Of a stretch of 64,000 bases of DNA, positions 1 through 9,020 are shown piece after piece. Position 1 is the stretch's first letter; each line of letters begins with the position of its first letter. A program made the translations under genes and the position numbers. The notes under the pieces were generated by a model that was not told the origin of the DNA, made no database searches, and was given only the letters and a program-made list of their open reading frames with translations. The stretch comes from Altererythrobacter sp. Root672 (lineage in GTDB: Bacteria; Pseudomonadota; Alphaproteobacteria; Sphingomonadales; Sphingomonadaceae), in contig NZ_LMHH01000004.1 in assembly GCF_001427865.1 (NCBI RefSeq), positions 42,125 through 106,124 of the forward strand, in the 5' to 3' direction.

Positions 1-1099
1 CGACTGCAAAGACCTGAACTGTCAGAAGCGGAGCAGCAGCAACGAAGTCGGGCCCGGCGAGAATCACCATCAACGGCTCCGCGACGAAGAGCATCGCCGC
101 GAAGAGCGCCAGCCCAAAGCCTGCGAGCATGATCTCGGTCTGCAGGACGACATTGCGGAACTCGTGCAGTGCCTTTGCATTCCAGTGTCGCGCAATTTCA
201 GGATAAACCACCGCCTGCACCTGTGCGCCGGCCTGATACATCGCTCGGCCAACGCGCTTGGCGATGTGAAAGAGGCCCGCGCCGGCGGGGTCCGCCAATG
301 CGCCAACCAGTAGCGTGTCGAGCTGTTGCGCGCTTGACCAGGCGGTCAACGAGAGGTTGGTCGACCAGATGAATTTCCAGATCTCGGGAAAGCGCATCCC
401 GATGCCCTTCAGCGACGCGCGGTGTATCCGGTTCAAGCCGCGTCTCGCGAGCTCATACAGGGCTGCGGCCAGTAGCAAGATCGATCCCAGAATCTGGGTG
501 CCTGTCCAGATCAGCACGAACTCGAAGAGCCCGGCGCCCGCGAGGTAGGCGACAACGCAGAACACCAGCTTGATCGCGGTACTGACGACCTGAAGATAGG
601 CGATGCTACGAAACCGTCCCGCCAGTCGCAGGATTCCAGTCGGCGTGTCGTGCAACCGGAATAGCAGGCTGCTGATGTAGATCAGCACCAGTCCGTAGGT
701 TGGGTTCGACCAGTCGTAGAAATGTCCGGCGAGAAAGAGGATGACCACTGCCAGGAGCCAGCTCGCGAATGCCGCCGACATGTCGAGCACAAAACCGAAT
801 TTGAACAACGCGCCGAGGGCATCGGCGTCGTGCTCGTCATTTAGCCCTGCGCCATAGCGGATCATCGGTTGCCAGGTCTGAAAGCTGATGAGCAATTCCA
901 TTGCCTGGGCAAAGGTGACCATCAGGGCCAGCTGACCAAAGTCGGCAGGCCCCAGCGCGCGTGCCGTCAATGCCACTGCGACGAGCCCGAGAACGAGCGT
1001 CACTGCATTGCCCGAAAGCAGATGTCCGACATTGCGGGTGCGAACGCGAAAGGCCTCGCTTCCGATCACGGTCAGAAGGCGGTTGGCCAGGGAGCTCAC
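1..1099 (-). CDS. Polysaccharide/oligosaccharide flippase (Wzx/PST type), 3' end outside window
   Basis: Reverse-strand frame stays open from a GTG at 1099 to the window edge, so the C-terminus is missing. The visible ~366 residues are strongly hydrophobic with repeated transmembrane segments; the first follows a short basic N-terminus and reads NAVTLVLGLVAVALTARALG followed by PADFGQLA. The ALGPADFG pattern after TM1 is typical of MATE-like polysaccharide biosynthesis proteins that flip undecaprenyl-linked sugar units across the inner membrane. The GTG start gives the usual short cytoplasmic N-terminus; no in-frame ATG precedes it and the ribosome site is weak. No glycosyltransferase is visible in the window, so the polymer it serves is unknown. 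Confidence 0.85.
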   Translation of the reverse strand, partial: MSSLANRLLTVIGSEAFRVRTRNVGHLLSGNAVTLVLGLVAVALTARALGPADFGQLALMVTFAQAMELLISFQTWQPMIRYGAGLNDEHDADALGALFKFGFVLDMSAAFASWLLAVVILFLAGHFYDWSNPTYGLVLIYISSLLFRLHDTPTGILRLAGRFRSIAYLQVVSTAIKLVFCVVAYLAGAGLFEFVLIWTGTQILGSILLLAAALYELARRGLNRIHRASLKGIGMRFPEIWKFIWSTNLSLTAWSSAQQLDTLLVGALADPAGAGLFHIAKRVGRAMYQAGAQVQAVVYPEIARHWNAKALHEFRNVVLQTEIMLAGFGLALFAAMLFVAEPLMVILAGPDFVAAAPLLTVQVFAV

Positions 1100-1258
1100 G
1101 GGAGCTGGTTCGTCGTCGCAATGGAAACAAGGACAATGAAAGATATGATCATGGGTTGTTCACTTCAAAGAACGAAGCAACGATGAGGCCTGAGTTACCG
1201 GCGCACTGTGCGGTGAAATGCTCCGCTCGCATCGCACCGGACGCCAGTGGCAGCGAGA

Positions 1259-1453
1259 TCAACGGCCTTGTCGCTTCTCAAGAAGTTGGGCTTTATCATG
1301 CATTTCTTTCCAGGCTGCCGCGGCCCGAAGCGCTTGCTCTCGGATATTTGGCAGCGCGGATTCGTTTGCCTCGATCAAAGAGGCCTGCAAGCGGGCGAGA
1401 AAGAACTCACTGCTACTACGCCCTGTTGGTTTCAGGTTAGCGCCTGGGCCCAC
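1259..1453 (-). CDS. Small helical protein of unknown function (64 aa, GTG start)
   Basis: A GTG start at 1453 sits 8 nt after AAAGGAG, a good ribosome site, and opens a 64-residue frame. The C-terminal half (SSEFFLARLQASLIEAN, then LPNIREQALRAAAAWKEM) looks like a helical hairpin rich in Ala, Glu and Arg. From memory this resembles small sphingomonad proteins annotated only as hypothetical; I could not search. An ATG at 1510 in the same frame would add 19 low-quality residues and lacks a ribosome site. The gene start overlaps the 3' end of the upstream small gene on the same strand, whose reading frame may have been extended by a frameshift. Confidence 0.5.
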   Translation of the reverse strand: MGPGANLKPTGRSSSEFFLARLQASLIEANESALPNIREQALRAAAAWKEMHDKAQLLEKRQGR

Positions 1454-1872
1454 GTCACAAACTCCTTTCGCTTTTCGTCGTTGCCTTCGGCAGATCGGGA
1501 ATCTGCCCACTTCCCCCAGACATGCAGACCTCGTCGCGCTGCAAGGCGATCTCGAGTTGAGGGCGTCGCCGGCGGCCGGGTATCTCTTCCTCGATCATCT
1601 CGGGCTCCGGACAATCTCGGACCGCGAGACATGGTGGTCACCGCCCCAAGGACGCGGGTGGTTTCTGACAAGTGGATCAATGACTCCAGAGACGTAAGGT
1701 CGGCCTCACCGAGCAACCCATCCTCGTGGTGGAAGGTCAGGACCACCCGGCAACCGCCTGGCATCTGAATTATCAAGCGCGAATGGACGTTGACACCGCC
1801 GATGCGAGCGCAGCACGCACTTGATCGGGCGGCGGCTGGACGACCGAGGAAAAGTGAATCACCACGGGGCAT
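1432..1872 (-). CDS. Small uncharacterised protein, copy A of a duplicated cassette (C-terminus probably frameshifted)
   Basis: Residues 26 to about 76 align without a gap to the protein at 5484..5759, with about half of 51 positions identical. Shared blocks include GVN-H-RLI, RVV-TFH--DG and the E-----I-LSE pattern. The distance from the start codon to GVN is 25 residues in both. A GAAAG ribosome site precedes the ATG. After the aligned block the frame runs on for about 60 Arg-rich residues with no counterpart, which suggests a late frameshift; copy B ends at 91 residues. A perfect palindrome lies 45 nt upstream of the ATG, the same distance as in copy B, and a decayed XRE gene diverges on the other side. 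Function unknown. Confidence 0.55.
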   Translation of the reverse strand: MPRGDSLFLGRPAAARSSACCARIGGVNVHSRLIIQMPGGCRVVLTFHHEDGLLGEADLTSLESLIHLSETTRVLGAVTTMSRGPRLSGARDDRGRDTRPPATPSTRDRLAARRGLHVWGKWADSRSAEGNDEKRKEFVTWAQALT

Positions 1873-1916
1873 CTTTCAAATATACAGCCATCTTCTAGCT
1901 TTTTAAGAGTAATTTT

Positions 1917-1933
1917 TGATGTTTAAAACATCA
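1917..1933. promoter_or_regulatory. 17-bp palindromic operator, copy A
   Basis: TGATGTTTaAAACATCA is a perfect 8+8 inverted repeat around one central base. It lies between the small gene ending its 5' side at 1872 and the XRE pseudogene starting at 1942. The same palindrome, differing only in the central base, occurs at 5423..5439 in the same relative place. An XRE protein binding as a dimer is the likely ligand (inference). Confidence 0.75.
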
Positions 1934-1941
1934 GGCGCTCC

Positions 1942-2178
1942 GATGATCACCTCACAGAAAAGTGGGCCGCTCTGGCCCCTCTCGGTCTGGACCAGCGCCA
2001 ACCAGCGGAACAGGCCAGTCTTGCGCTTCCACGATCCCGCAGCTTGAGGCGGCCCACGTCCAAGTGCGCGCATTCATCGACAGGCTAGTGAGAGTGATCG
2101 TTTGGGGCGGGTGGGCATCGAACACCTCGACAAGCATGCACCGAGCAGCAGCGTGGGCCGGGGTGTCCGCCCACGATT
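1942..2178 (+). pseudogene. XRE-family regulator pseudogene (decayed copy A)
   Basis: The stretch begins MITSQ like the intact XRE gene at 5092..5412. It matches that gene along most of its length, but only by changing frame at least three times: LGLDQRQ in one frame, then TIPQLEAAHVQVRAFIDRLV in another, then GIEHL and VGRGVRPR in a third. The last ~30 residues of the intact protein have no match, and homology ends just before the stop of the next gene at 2181. It is therefore a dead paralogue. It lies 9 nt downstream of the palindrome, mirroring the intact arrangement. The decayed state is read directly from the sequence; loss of function is inference. Confidence 0.85.
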
Positions 2179-2180
2179 AT

Positions 2181-2486
2181 TCAGGTCCGTTTCCTCACAA
2201 ACTCCGCGCGCAGCACCAACCCCTTGATACCCTCATAGCGGCAGTCAATCTCCTGTGGATCGCCGGTCAGTCGGATCGACTTGATAAGCGTCCCGCGCTT
2301 CAATGTCTGGCCCGCGCCCTTCACGTCGAGGTCCTTGATCAAGGTCACCTGATCGCCGTCGGCAAGCAGATTGCCGACCGCGTCGCGCACCTCGATCCGG
2401 CCCGCAGTGGCGTGACGTTCGGCCAGTTCCGAAGCAGGGAGCCACTCTCCGGATTCTTCGTCGTAAACGTATTCGTCATCGCTCAT
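2181..2486 (-). CDS. PhnA/YjdM-like protein (alkylphosphonate utilisation family)
   Basis: The 101-residue product contains DGDQVTLIKDLDVKGAG followed by LKRGTLIKSIRL and a closing EGIKGLVLRAEFVRK. This is the conserved C-terminal SH3-like domain of the PhnA/YjdM family. The N-terminal zinc ribbon of E. coli YjdM is absent; a short acidic segment replaces it. Despite the family name, a role in phosphonate breakdown is unproven, and no phn genes are nearby. The ATG at 2486 is chosen because GGAGAA lies just upstream; a TTG four codons earlier is less likely. Confidence 0.85.
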   Translation of the reverse strand: MSDDEYVYDEESGEWLPASELAERHATAGRIEVRDAVGNLLADGDQVTLIKDLDVKGAGQTLKRGTLIKSIRLTGDPQEIDCRYEGIKGLVLRAEFVRKRT

Positions 2487-2514
2487 GGAATTCTCCAATT
2501 TTCGAATTGGCCCG

Positions 2515-3207
2515 TTATCGGGTCAAAAGATCGCGTTCGATCAACCAGGTACGGAGTGTCAGCAGACCCGCTAGCCCGGCGGCCAATGCGAAGGCGCGCG
2601 CATCAAGCGCGATCCACGCACCGGTCCCCGCGAGACCCCCAAACACGAAGGCCAGCCAGAACGAGGCGTGCAAACCCGTCTGGCGATGGTTGGCGCCATT
2701 GCGACCTCCGACCAGTCCCTCTCCGAAGCGCACAATCTGCGCCGAGGGTGACATAGCCTGCTGCAGATCAGGATTATCCCGCTCGAAGATGCAATGGGCG
2801 CCGCCCATCGCCACAGCGAGCAGTACGGCCGGCGCAAAGGCGACGCCCGCAGTGAACGCGGCATAGGCGGCTGCGAGGGCAATTGCCGTACCGAAGAGCG
2901 CCGTGGTGCGCCGGAACCGCGCGGACTGGTGCGAGACAAGCGTGATCAGCACGACGCCGGCGACGAAACTCAAAATCATGGCCCCGGCAAAGAGCGCGAC
3001 CGCATAACTGCCGGGCAAGCTGGCTCCCAGCACGGTGGGGTTGGCGTCAGGCGAAGCGAGGAAGACATGACCGAAGGCGAGGAACCCGGCCGCGTTGACC
3101 ATGCCAGCTAACGCCGCCAGCATCGCCGCCAATTGCACGAGCGCGCGTTCAGCCCTGCCGATGTCCAGCGATGTGGGGCGCCGTCGCATTTGATCGGGTT
3201 CGCTCAT
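2515..3207 (-). CDS. DUF1275 (YoaK) family inner-membrane protein
   Basis: The product is 230 residues with about six hydrophobic helices. The opening segment (LAALAGMVNAAGFLAFGHVF) and the later PSAQIVRFGEGLVGG match the DUF1275/YoaK family of small integral membrane proteins of unknown role. GAGGA lies immediately before the ATG at 3207; an extended frame upstream is rich in Arg and Ser and is not expected to be translated. It sits 28 nt downstream of the YjdM-like gene on the same strand, so the two may be co-transcribed. No catalytic residue pattern is evident. Confidence 0.8.
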   Translation of the reverse strand: MSEPDQMRRRPTSLDIGRAERALVQLAAMLAALAGMVNAAGFLAFGHVFLASPDANPTVLGASLPGSYAVALFAGAMILSFVAGVVLITLVSHQSARFRRTTALFGTAIALAAAYAAFTAGVAFAPAVLLAVAMGGAHCIFERDNPDLQQAMSPSAQIVRFGEGLVGGRNGANHRQTGLHASFWLAFVFGGLAGTGAWIALDARAFALAAGLAGLLTLRTWLIERDLLTR

Positions 3208-3418
3208 TCCTCGCCTCTTGTCCGTGCCCCGCTGGCTGGCACTCGATGATCGGGGCGATGCTCTGAGCGCCGCCAATGCACATTGTCACTGGACCATGAT
3301 GCCCGCCAACGCGGGGTACCGGACATTATCACGACGGTCCTTTCAGCAGCAGGTGCGCACAGTCAGGCGCCAGACAGGGTGAATATTCGGAATCCGCCCG
3401 GCGGACCGGTGGCATCTG

Positions 3419-5095
3419 TCAGTGCAATTGCGACTTGGGGCTTTCGAGCAGTCCGAGCGCGAGCGCCTGGGCATGGGCGAAGTCGCTCGCATAGAAGACC
3501 CTGTCCGAATGACCGCCGAGGCGAACCCGCTCGAGCATCGACTTCGGCTGGGCCTGGACACCGGACAACACCACTTTGGCGCCGGCAACATGCACCTGTT
3601 CAACGAACTCCTCGAGCGCCTGCACCCCGCTTGCGTCAAGCAGGGGCACGAGCCGCATGCGCAGGATGATGACCTTGGGCGACTGGCCGACACGGCGCAG
3701 CGTATCGAGCAATTCGCCGGCGACGCCGAAGAAGAACGGGCCGTTGATGCGGAAGACCTCGACGCCTGGGGGAAGTGCGTCGCGCTGATGGACATCTTCC
3801 GAATCCAGGTCCGTGTCCTGCCTGCCGCCGGTATCGACCTCCACCGCCTCGGCCATGCGAGCCATGAAGAGCAGCGAGGCAAGCGTCACACCGACGCCGA
3901 TCGCGACAGTGAGATCGACCAGTACGGTGAGGCCAAACGTCAACAGCAGAACGGCCCGGTCGCTGTTGGGCATGCGCAGCAGAGCGATGAAGCGCTCGTA
4001 TTCGCTCATGCCCCACGCGACCATGAATAGTATCGCGGCGAGTGCAGCCATGGGCACGAAGGCCATGAGGCGCGACGCGAACAGAATGAACAGCAGCAGG
4101 AAAACCGCATGCAGGATCCCGGCAACCGGAGTCTTCGCCCCGGAGCGGATATTGGTTGCGGTGCGGGCTATCGCGCCCGTTGCGGGAAGACCGCCGAACA
4201 GGGCCGAACCCAGATTGGCCACGCCTTGCCCGATCAGTTCCTGATTGGAGCGATGCCGGGTCCCGGCCATACCGTCGGCAACGACAGCGGAAAGCAGTGC
4301 TTCGATTCCGGCCAGAAAGGCGATGGTGAACGCCGAAGGCAGTACCGCATTGATCTTGGCGAGCGAAATCTCGGGCAACGCCGGCATCGGTAATCCGGCG
4401 GGGATGTCAGGGAAGCGTGAGCCGATGGTGTCGACCGGCAGCTTGAGCAAAGCCACGACAACCGAACTCACCACTACCGCGATCAGGAACCCCGGCAGCT
4501 TCGGAGCAAACTTGCGCGAGAGGATGATGACCGCGAGCGCACCCGCGCCAACGCTCAGCGTCGCCCAGCTGAAAGTCGACATGGCGGCCATATAGGCCTG
4601 CCACTTGGGAACGAACTCGGCCGGAACCTTGTCGACCGCAAGCCCGAGGAAATCCTTCACCTGGCTGGAGGCGATGATGACCGCGATCCCGGCGGTGAAG
4701 CCCGTGACCACGGGGTGAGGAATGAATTTGATCATCTGCCCAAGGCGCAACACGCCCGCGGCAATCAGGATCAGCCCCGCCAGCAGCGTTGCGATCAGGA
4801 GACCGTCATAGCCATGCCGGGCGATGACATTGAAGATCACGACGACGAAGGCGCCGGTAGGACCGCCAATCTGGACTCGCGAGCCGCCAAGCGCTGAAAT
4901 CAGAAAACCCGCAACTACCGCTGTGATCAGACCCTTGTCGGGCGAAGCGCCACTGGCGATGCCAAGTGCCATGGCGAGCGGCAGCGCAACGATCGCAACC
5001 GTAAGTCCCGCGACGGCGTCGGCCCGGAACGTGCTTTTGGAGTAACCTTCATTCAGCGCCGTCACCAGCTTGGGCGTGTAGGCCTTCGTCGTCAC
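3419..5095 (-). CDS. SulP family inorganic anion transporter with STAS domain
   Basis: At 558 residues this has the full SulP layout: a multi-helix transporter core from about residue 25 to 410, with the signatures ALPLAMALGIASG, GGPTGAFVVV and IPHPVVTGFTAG, followed by a cytoplasmic STAS domain at about 440-550. The STAS loop carries DASG at 487-490, the site where anti-sigma-antagonist-type domains have their conserved serine. The substrate (sulfate, bicarbonate or another anion) cannot be read from sequence. Its ATG overlaps the TGA of the upstream XRE gene by four bases (ATGA), so regulator and transporter form one translationally coupled unit, probably under the palindrome at 5423..5439. 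Confidence 0.9.
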   Translation of the reverse strand: MTTKAYTPKLVTALNEGYSKSTFRADAVAGLTVAIVALPLAMALGIASGASPDKGLITAVVAGFLISALGGSRVQIGGPTGAFVVVIFNVIARHGYDGLLIATLLAGLILIAAGVLRLGQMIKFIPHPVVTGFTAGIAVIIASSQVKDFLGLAVDKVPAEFVPKWQAYMAAMSTFSWATLSVGAGALAVIILSRKFAPKLPGFLIAVVVSSVVVALLKLPVDTIGSRFPDIPAGLPMPALPEISLAKINAVLPSAFTIAFLAGIEALLSAVVADGMAGTRHRSNQELIGQGVANLGSALFGGLPATGAIARTATNIRSGAKTPVAGILHAVFLLLFILFASRLMAFVPMAALAAILFMVAWGMSEYERFIALLRMPNSDRAVLLLTFGLTVLVDLTVAIGVGVTLASLLFMARMAEAVEVDTGGRQDTDLDSEDVHQRDALPPGVEVFRINGPFFFGVAGELLDTLRRVGQSPKVIILRMRLVPLLDASGVQALEEFVEQVHVAGAKVVLSGVQAQPKSMLERVRLGGHSDRVFYASDFAHAQALALGLLESPKSQLH

Positions 5096-5412
5096 TGCTG
5101 GGCCTGTTCGGCGGCCGCCTTGTCATAGAGTATCGACTGGCCGCGTCCGCCGGCCTTGCCGGTCATCGTCTCGCGCAGACGAACCCCGCGCCCGACACCT
5201 GTGCTCGGCGCGTTCTCGCCAAGGAGTTCGATTCCGGCGCCTTCAAGCGCAGTTATGACCTTCACCAGCGTATCAACCACGCCCCGGACCTGGCCATCCG
5301 ACGATTCCATCCGCTGGATGGTGGGCAGGGAAAGCCCGGCAAGTTCGGCCAGTTGGCGCTGGTCAAGCCCGAGAAGGGCGCGTGCGGCGCGCATTTGCTG
5401 CGAAGTGATCAT
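5092..5412 (-). CDS. XRE-family transcriptional regulator, probable autoregulator
   Basis: A 106-residue protein with a helix-turn-helix at about residues 5-60: MRAARALLGLDQRQLAELAG, then LSLPTIQRMESSDG, the standard Cro/C1 fold. The ATG at 5412 is chosen; a TTG at 5433 would place the start inside the operator. The ATG is 11 nt from a perfect 17-bp palindrome in the divergent promoter region, so self-regulation and control of the small gene on the other side is the natural model (inference). It overlaps sulP by four bases. A frameshifted paralogue lies at 1942..2178 beside an identical half-site palindrome. Confidence 0.88.
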   Translation of the reverse strand: MITSQQMRAARALLGLDQRQLAELAGLSLPTIQRMESSDGQVRGVVDTLVKVITALEGAGIELLGENAPSTGVGRGVRLRETMTGKAGGRGQSILYDKAAAEQAQQ

Positions 5413-5422
5413 GTAGGCTCCA

Positions 5423-5439
5423 TGATGTTTCAAACATCA
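5423..5439. promoter_or_regulatory. 17-bp palindromic operator, copy B, in a divergent promoter
   Basis: TGATGTTTcAAACATCA is a perfect inverted repeat. It lies 11 nt from the XRE start and 45 nt from the ATG of the divergent small gene. The match to 1917..1933 covers both half-sites completely. Binding by the adjacent XRE protein is inferred from position and symmetry. Confidence 0.78.
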
Positions 5440-5483
5440 AATATCAGTCTTAACAATTCAAGATAGGGTTGTATATATGCCTT

Positions 5484-5759
5484 ATGCAATTCATTGGATC
5501 GGGTCCTGGGGAGGGAAGCCCCGCTGACGGTGTGGGCGCGGCGCGCTCGCCCGTCAGCGGCGTCAACGCCCATCTGCGGCTGATTCCACGCGATTCCGGC
5601 GATTTCCGGGTCGTCATAACGTTTCACCAGGCCGATGGAGCCATTTGCGAGGCTGAGCTCAAGCCGCACGAGGCGGCCATACTGTTGTCGGAGATTGCCC
5701 ACGTCATCGACCAGGGCAAGAGCCGTCGGGCGCGCGTCCTGTCGGACGAGAAGCGGTAG
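5484..5759 (+). CDS. Small uncharacterised protein, intact copy B of the duplicated cassette
   Basis: This 91-residue protein has a Gly/Pro/Ala-rich N-terminus and a compact core (VNAHLRLIPRDSGDFRVVIT, then FHQADG, then a helix containing EAAILLSEIAHVID). I do not recognise the family. It diverges from the XRE-sulP unit with the palindrome between them, and a paralogue with the same operator spacing lies at 1432..1872. The ATG at 5484 is preferred over a TTG at 5469 because the distance from operator to ATG (45 nt) and the 25-residue lead to GVN are the same in both copies. A link to the XRE regulator is likely; the biochemical role is unknown. Confidence 0.65.
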   Translation: MQFIGSGPGEGSPADGVGAARSPVSGVNAHLRLIPRDSGDFRVVITFHQADGAICEAELKPHEAAILLSEIAHVIDQGKSRRARVLSDEKR

Positions 5760-5921
5760 GCCCGGGATGACCGACGACAATGCGCATCCGGTCAAGCGCC
5801 GGGCGCCTCTCCCATCCGGGGGCCCAGGCTTACGCGGCGCTATCGGCCGCTCGACCTTGCAACCGAACTTTGAAGCGTCGCCACTCTCGCTTCATCAGAT
5901 CCTGCAGAGACCATTGATCAA

Positions 5922-7512
<1,591 letters not shown>

Positions 7513-7520
<8 letters not shown>

Positions 7521-8079
7521 TTTCATGCGGACGCCCTTCGACAAGATCCAGGAACCGCCAAAGTCCGTGCCTGTCCCCAAGCCAGAATTGTTTACCGACA
7601 GTGTCGTCCTCCCTGCCTCGGGCGTTGCTGCGGTGCTGCGCGGCTTGCGCGGGCGGTGCCCGCGCTGCGGCGGGTCGAGCCTTTTCCTGCGATTTCTCAA
7701 GCCGATCCCGCACTGCCCACAATGTGGGCAGGACTGGGGGCATCAGCAGGCCGACGATTTTCCCGCCTATGTCTCGATCTTCGTGACCGGGCATCTGCTC
7801 GCCCCGCTCATCATTCCCCTGGCGCGAGACACAGACTTGTCCCTCATGGCTCTGATGGCGATTGTCCTGCCGCTTGCCCTGATCCTTATGATTGGGCTGC
7901 TCCAGCCCGCCAAGGGCGCGATCATCGCCTTGCAGTGGTGGTTCGGTATGCACGGATTTCGCAAGGAACGTCGAGCGGGACCCCGGACCACGCTGAGCTG
8001 CGAACCGAACCTCGTCGCGTCGAGTCCATTAACCCGGTCAGACATCCGCGACGGGTCGGACACTCCAACCTCGAAATAG
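7513..8079 (+). CDS. DUF983 family membrane protein with zinc ribbon
   Basis: A 188-residue protein with two CxxC knuckles (CPRCGG and CPQCG) forming a likely zinc ribbon at about residues 50-75. Two hydrophobic helices follow ([20 protein letters not shown] and a second with [11 protein letters not shown]). This is the DUF983 layout, common in Alphaproteobacteria and of unknown function. It overlaps pckA by eight bases. The last ~35 residues are polar and poorly conserved in feel; the true C-terminus may have been altered where the mobile-element-rich stretch begins at 8098. Confidence 0.85.
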
Positions 8080-8097
8080 GACGCCTCTCGATGGTAT

Positions 8098-8250
8098 TGT
8101 CAGAGCAACTGCACCGGGCCGCTCGCGGACGCTAGTCGTCTCCGCTTCTGAGCGGAATTTCGGTCAAACCCCTCCATACCAGGACCTTGGCCCGTGACGA
8201 ATGCGAGACTGACAGCGTCTGAATTTCTAGCAGGTGCATTTGGTCTGACA
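8098..8250. mobile_element. MITE-like element, copy 1 (153 bp), IS21-type ends
   Basis: The left end TGTCAGAGCAACTGCACC and the right end GGTGCATTTGGTCTGACA are inverted repeats of one another (consensus TGTCAGACCAAATGCACC). An internal hairpin CCGCTtctgAGCGG lies at 8142..8155. A second, similar copy lies at 8365..8518. There is no coding capacity. Ends starting TGTCA, with further TGACAG boxes inside, recall IS21-family termini; the family call is inference. I see no clear target-site duplication. Confidence 0.65.
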
Positions 8251-8364
8251 GCACCCTTCAGACCATTGCGGTGGGTGCGGCCAGAACGTCGCAGCCTGCG
8301 CCGAGGAGAACCTTTCGGGCGACACTTCCCAGAAGGTTTTTTGAGAGAGTGCTTGAGCCGGTGC

Positions 8365-8518
8365 TGTCAGAGCAAAATGCACCGGGTCGAATGCGGACCC
8401 TCGTCCTCTCCGCTTCTGAGCGGAATTTCGGCCAAACACATTCGTACGAGGCACTTAGCCGGTCACGATTGCGAGACTGACAGCATCCAAATTTGTGGAA
8501 GGTGCATTTGGTTTGACA
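8365..8518. mobile_element. MITE-like element, copy 2 (154 bp)
   Basis: It has the same architecture as the element at 8098..8250: TGTCAGAGCAAAATGCACC on the left, GGTGCATTTGGTTTGACA on the right, and the internal CCGCT/AGCGG hairpin at 8410..8423 followed by GAATTTCGG. The body is clearly related but has diverged by substitutions, so the duplication is not recent. It is direct-repeat oriented with copy 1 and separated from it by about 115 bp. Confidence 0.65.
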
Positions 8519-8586
8519 ACACCGCTGGCGGGCTTCCCGGCGCGAGGCATTCGCATTCGTACCTCAAGTCAGGCACGCTGCCACCA

Positions 8587-8604
8587 GGTGCATTTGGTCT
8601 GACA
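8587..8604. mobile_element. Isolated right inverted-repeat end of the same element family
   Basis: GGTGCATTTGGTCTGACA is identical to the right end of copy 1. No matching left half is present immediately upstream; 68 bp of unassigned sequence separates it from copy 2. The reading frame of a broken histidine kinase begins directly at its outer edge, so this end marks the truncation point. Confidence 0.65.
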
Positions 8605-8923
8605 GCGCCCCGACGACAGCTCGGCCACGGCCAACGTATCGACAAGCCTGGGACTGATTGTCACTGAGCTAGTCATCAACGCGCTGAAGCATGCCTTTCC
8701 TGCCCGCAACAAGGAAGGCGAGATCCTGGTTGACTATCGGGCCCAAGGAACCGGCTTTGCCCTCAGGGTGTCCGACAATGGAGTGGGTATCGCAGCGGGC
8801 GCACAGCCGACGGCTCCAGGATTGGGAACCGGTATTGCGGACGCGCTGGCACGGCATCTCGGCGCAATAGTTCAAACAACCGACGCGGGGCCTGGCACCA
8901 AAGTGTCAATCGTGAACCCGTAA
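8603..8923 (+). pseudogene. 3' remnant of a sensor histidine kinase (HisKA_2/HWE type)
   Basis: The frame from 8603 to a TAA at 8921-8923 encodes an HATPase_c domain without any start codon. It contains the N-box LGLIVTELVINALKHAFPAR, the G1 box VSDNGVGI and the G2 box GLGTGI, and ends TKVSIVNP. The ELVINALKHAF form is typical of HisKA_2/HWE kinases. The in-frame stop upstream lies inside the inverted-repeat end at 8587..8604, so sensor and dimerisation domains are gone. Insertion or deletion mediated by the element is the likely cause. Confidence 0.85.
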
Positions 8924-9020
8924 CCTGCTAAGCAGCACCACGAGCGGCGAGGGCTATGTCCCCGATGGTTCGTTTGCAGACCAACAGCTTTGGGTGGAAA
9001 GCGGACGTCGCGGTAGCGGG

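Noticed and set aside
1247..1768. 173-codon plus-strand frame
   Set aside because: Lies opposite the small genes at 1259..1453 and 1432..1872, which have ribosome sites and a paralogue; no motif in the plus-strand product.
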